From: an uncultured bacterium
GTDB lineage: Bacteria > Planctomycetota > Planctomycetia > Pirellulales > UBA1268
NCBI GenBank assembly: GCA_937959175.1
Contig: CALGAS010000025.1
Span: 1-14,674 of the forward strand
Direction: 5' to 3'
Length of the DNA stretch: 14,674 nucleotides
Below are positions 14,335-14,674 of the stretch, one piece after another. The notes under the pieces are model-generated. The model was given only the letters and a program-made list of their open reading frames with translations. It was not told where the DNA came from and made no database searches. Positions within the stretch are counted from its first letter, which is position 1. Every line of letters begins with the position of its first letter. A program made the translations under genes and the position numbers.

Positions 14335-14418
14335 GCCGTCGCAACCGAGCCGACGGTTGTGGCAACCGATCCGGCGGTCATCGACGCCGACCCTGCGGTC
14401 ATCAACGCCGATCACGCG
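14335..14418. repeat. Four degenerate 21-bp tandem units after priA
   Basis: The units start at 14335, 14356, 14377 and 14398. The first two share GCAACCGA then CCG and CG; the last two share GTCATC, ACGCCGA and a closing GCG. The period is seven codons, so rightward translation gives a repeat resembling V-[AI]-[TDA]-[DE]-P-A. They start 13 bases after the priA stop. Confidence 0.6.
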
Positions 14419-14434
14419 CGAGCGGCAATAGAAG

Positions 14435-14456
14435 CCCACCGGCGCGAGCCGGTGGG
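14435..14456. repeat. Perfect 9-bp hairpin with GNRA-type loop, REP-like
   Basis: CCCACCGGC (14435-14443) and GCCGGTGGG (14448-14456) are perfect inverted repeats around GCGA, which is a GNRA tetraloop when read on the plus strand. It lies 114 bases after the priA stop. There is no T-tract on either side, so it is not a standard intrinsic terminator. I recall similar short palindromes in planctomycete intergenic regions, which suggests a REP-like element. Confidence 0.55.
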
Positions 14457-14599
14457 ACTGCGGGTCCTTGGGCAAAACCGGCATCGGAAGCCCAGGAATC
14501 GTTCACAACCGCAAAACTCAATCGGCGTTCGCGAACAGTGGCTCATCGGGACACGACGTGCTTTTCCCTGGGAAGCTGTTGAAGTCTCGGGGGCCTTCG

Positions 14600-14674
14600 G
14601 TGGTGACGGCGGATTGGGCGTTTTGGTGGTGAGCGGTTTTGCGGGCTGTCGGGAGCCGGGATGGCCCAACGGCC
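14600..14674. repeat. Inverted dispersed copy of the 110-bp repeat
   Basis: These 75 bases match the reverse complement of 46-120, with about 11 differences by eye (roughly 85 % identity) and no gap. The last 15 bases are an exact match to the reverse complement of 46-60. The copy is cut by the window edge and probably continues beyond it. It lies about 280 bases after priA and has the same orientation relative to priA as the left copies have relative to holA. Confidence 0.8.

Larger units (their letters stand above)
14322..14674. other. Region downstream of priA with three repeat structures
   Basis: This 353-base stretch holds a degenerate 21-bp tandem repeat (14335-14418), a hairpin (14435-14456) and an inverted copy of the 110-bp repeat (14600-14674). 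A frame starting at the ATG at 14296, overlapping the end of priA, is open to the window edge (126 codons). It crosses the hairpin and the repeat, and differences between repeat copies do not favour third codon positions, so I do not call it a gene. No rightward T-rich terminator is apparent. Confidence 0.6.

Noticed and set aside
13185..14405. 406-codon leftward frame opposite priA (also 11955-13004)
   Set aside because: Shadows of priA. The start of the first falls in the 21-bp repeat, which gives a repetitive head but no domain.
1..14674. One large transposon bounded by the inverted repeats at both window ends
   Set aside because: The enclosed genes include essential core genes (holA, clpX, nadD, priA) and no transposase, and the left repeat is tandem. 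Separate copies of a dispersed family explain this better.

Overview
The window looks like an ordinary chromosomal stretch of a high-GC planctomycete, probably a Pirellulales relative. This rests on recognised protein types, not a database search: a short DUF1559-type prepilin ending in a planctomycete-style LDGH motif, an exported TlpA-like thioredoxin with a long helical N-terminal half, secreted beta-sandwich and helical proteins without obvious homologues, and strong G/C preference at third codon positions. Twelve protein genes can be supported. I see no tRNA, rRNA, CRISPR array, intact insertion sequence, phage module or recognisable defence system.

Layout. Bases 1-165 hold a tandem repeat with a 110-bp period, just beyond the 3' end of a leftward pair: holA (DNA polymerase III delta subunit, 184-1251) and, upstream of it, a secreted two-module protein with Asp-box motifs (1298-3094). 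A divergent control region (3095-3528) holds an AT-rich perfect inverted repeat. A rightward pair follows: a small membrane protein with a SHOCT-like tail (3529-3849) and clpX (3854-5143), 4 bases apart. A rightward secreted helical protein (5334-6794) converges on a leftward pair, the TlpA-like thioredoxin (6811-8061) and an upstream soluble histidine kinase (8197-9084). A second divergent region (9085-9448) carries a 28-bp imperfect palindrome. It precedes a rightward run: short prepilin (9449-10195), membrane-anchored protein (10237-10962) and an 84-residue protein (11010-11264). The last overlaps the 3' end of leftward nadD (11255-11872) by 10 bases. priA (11967-14321) diverges from nadD and seems to have an extended -10 promoter so close to its ATG that its mRNA may be leaderless. 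After priA come a degenerate 21-bp repeat, a hairpin with a GNRA-type loop and, at the window edge, an inverted copy of the repeat seen at bases 1-165.

How the genes work together. The core genes serve separate processes: clamp loading (HolA), replication restart (PriA), NAD synthesis (NadD) and regulated proteolysis (ClpX). Lineage-specific envelope proteins lie between them. No single new system is evident. The observations most worth checking are the dispersed 110-bp repeat lying downstream of both holA and priA in the same orientation relative to each gene, the SHOCT-like protein coupled to clpX, the internal duplication in the secreted Asp-box protein, and the probable leaderless priA promoter.
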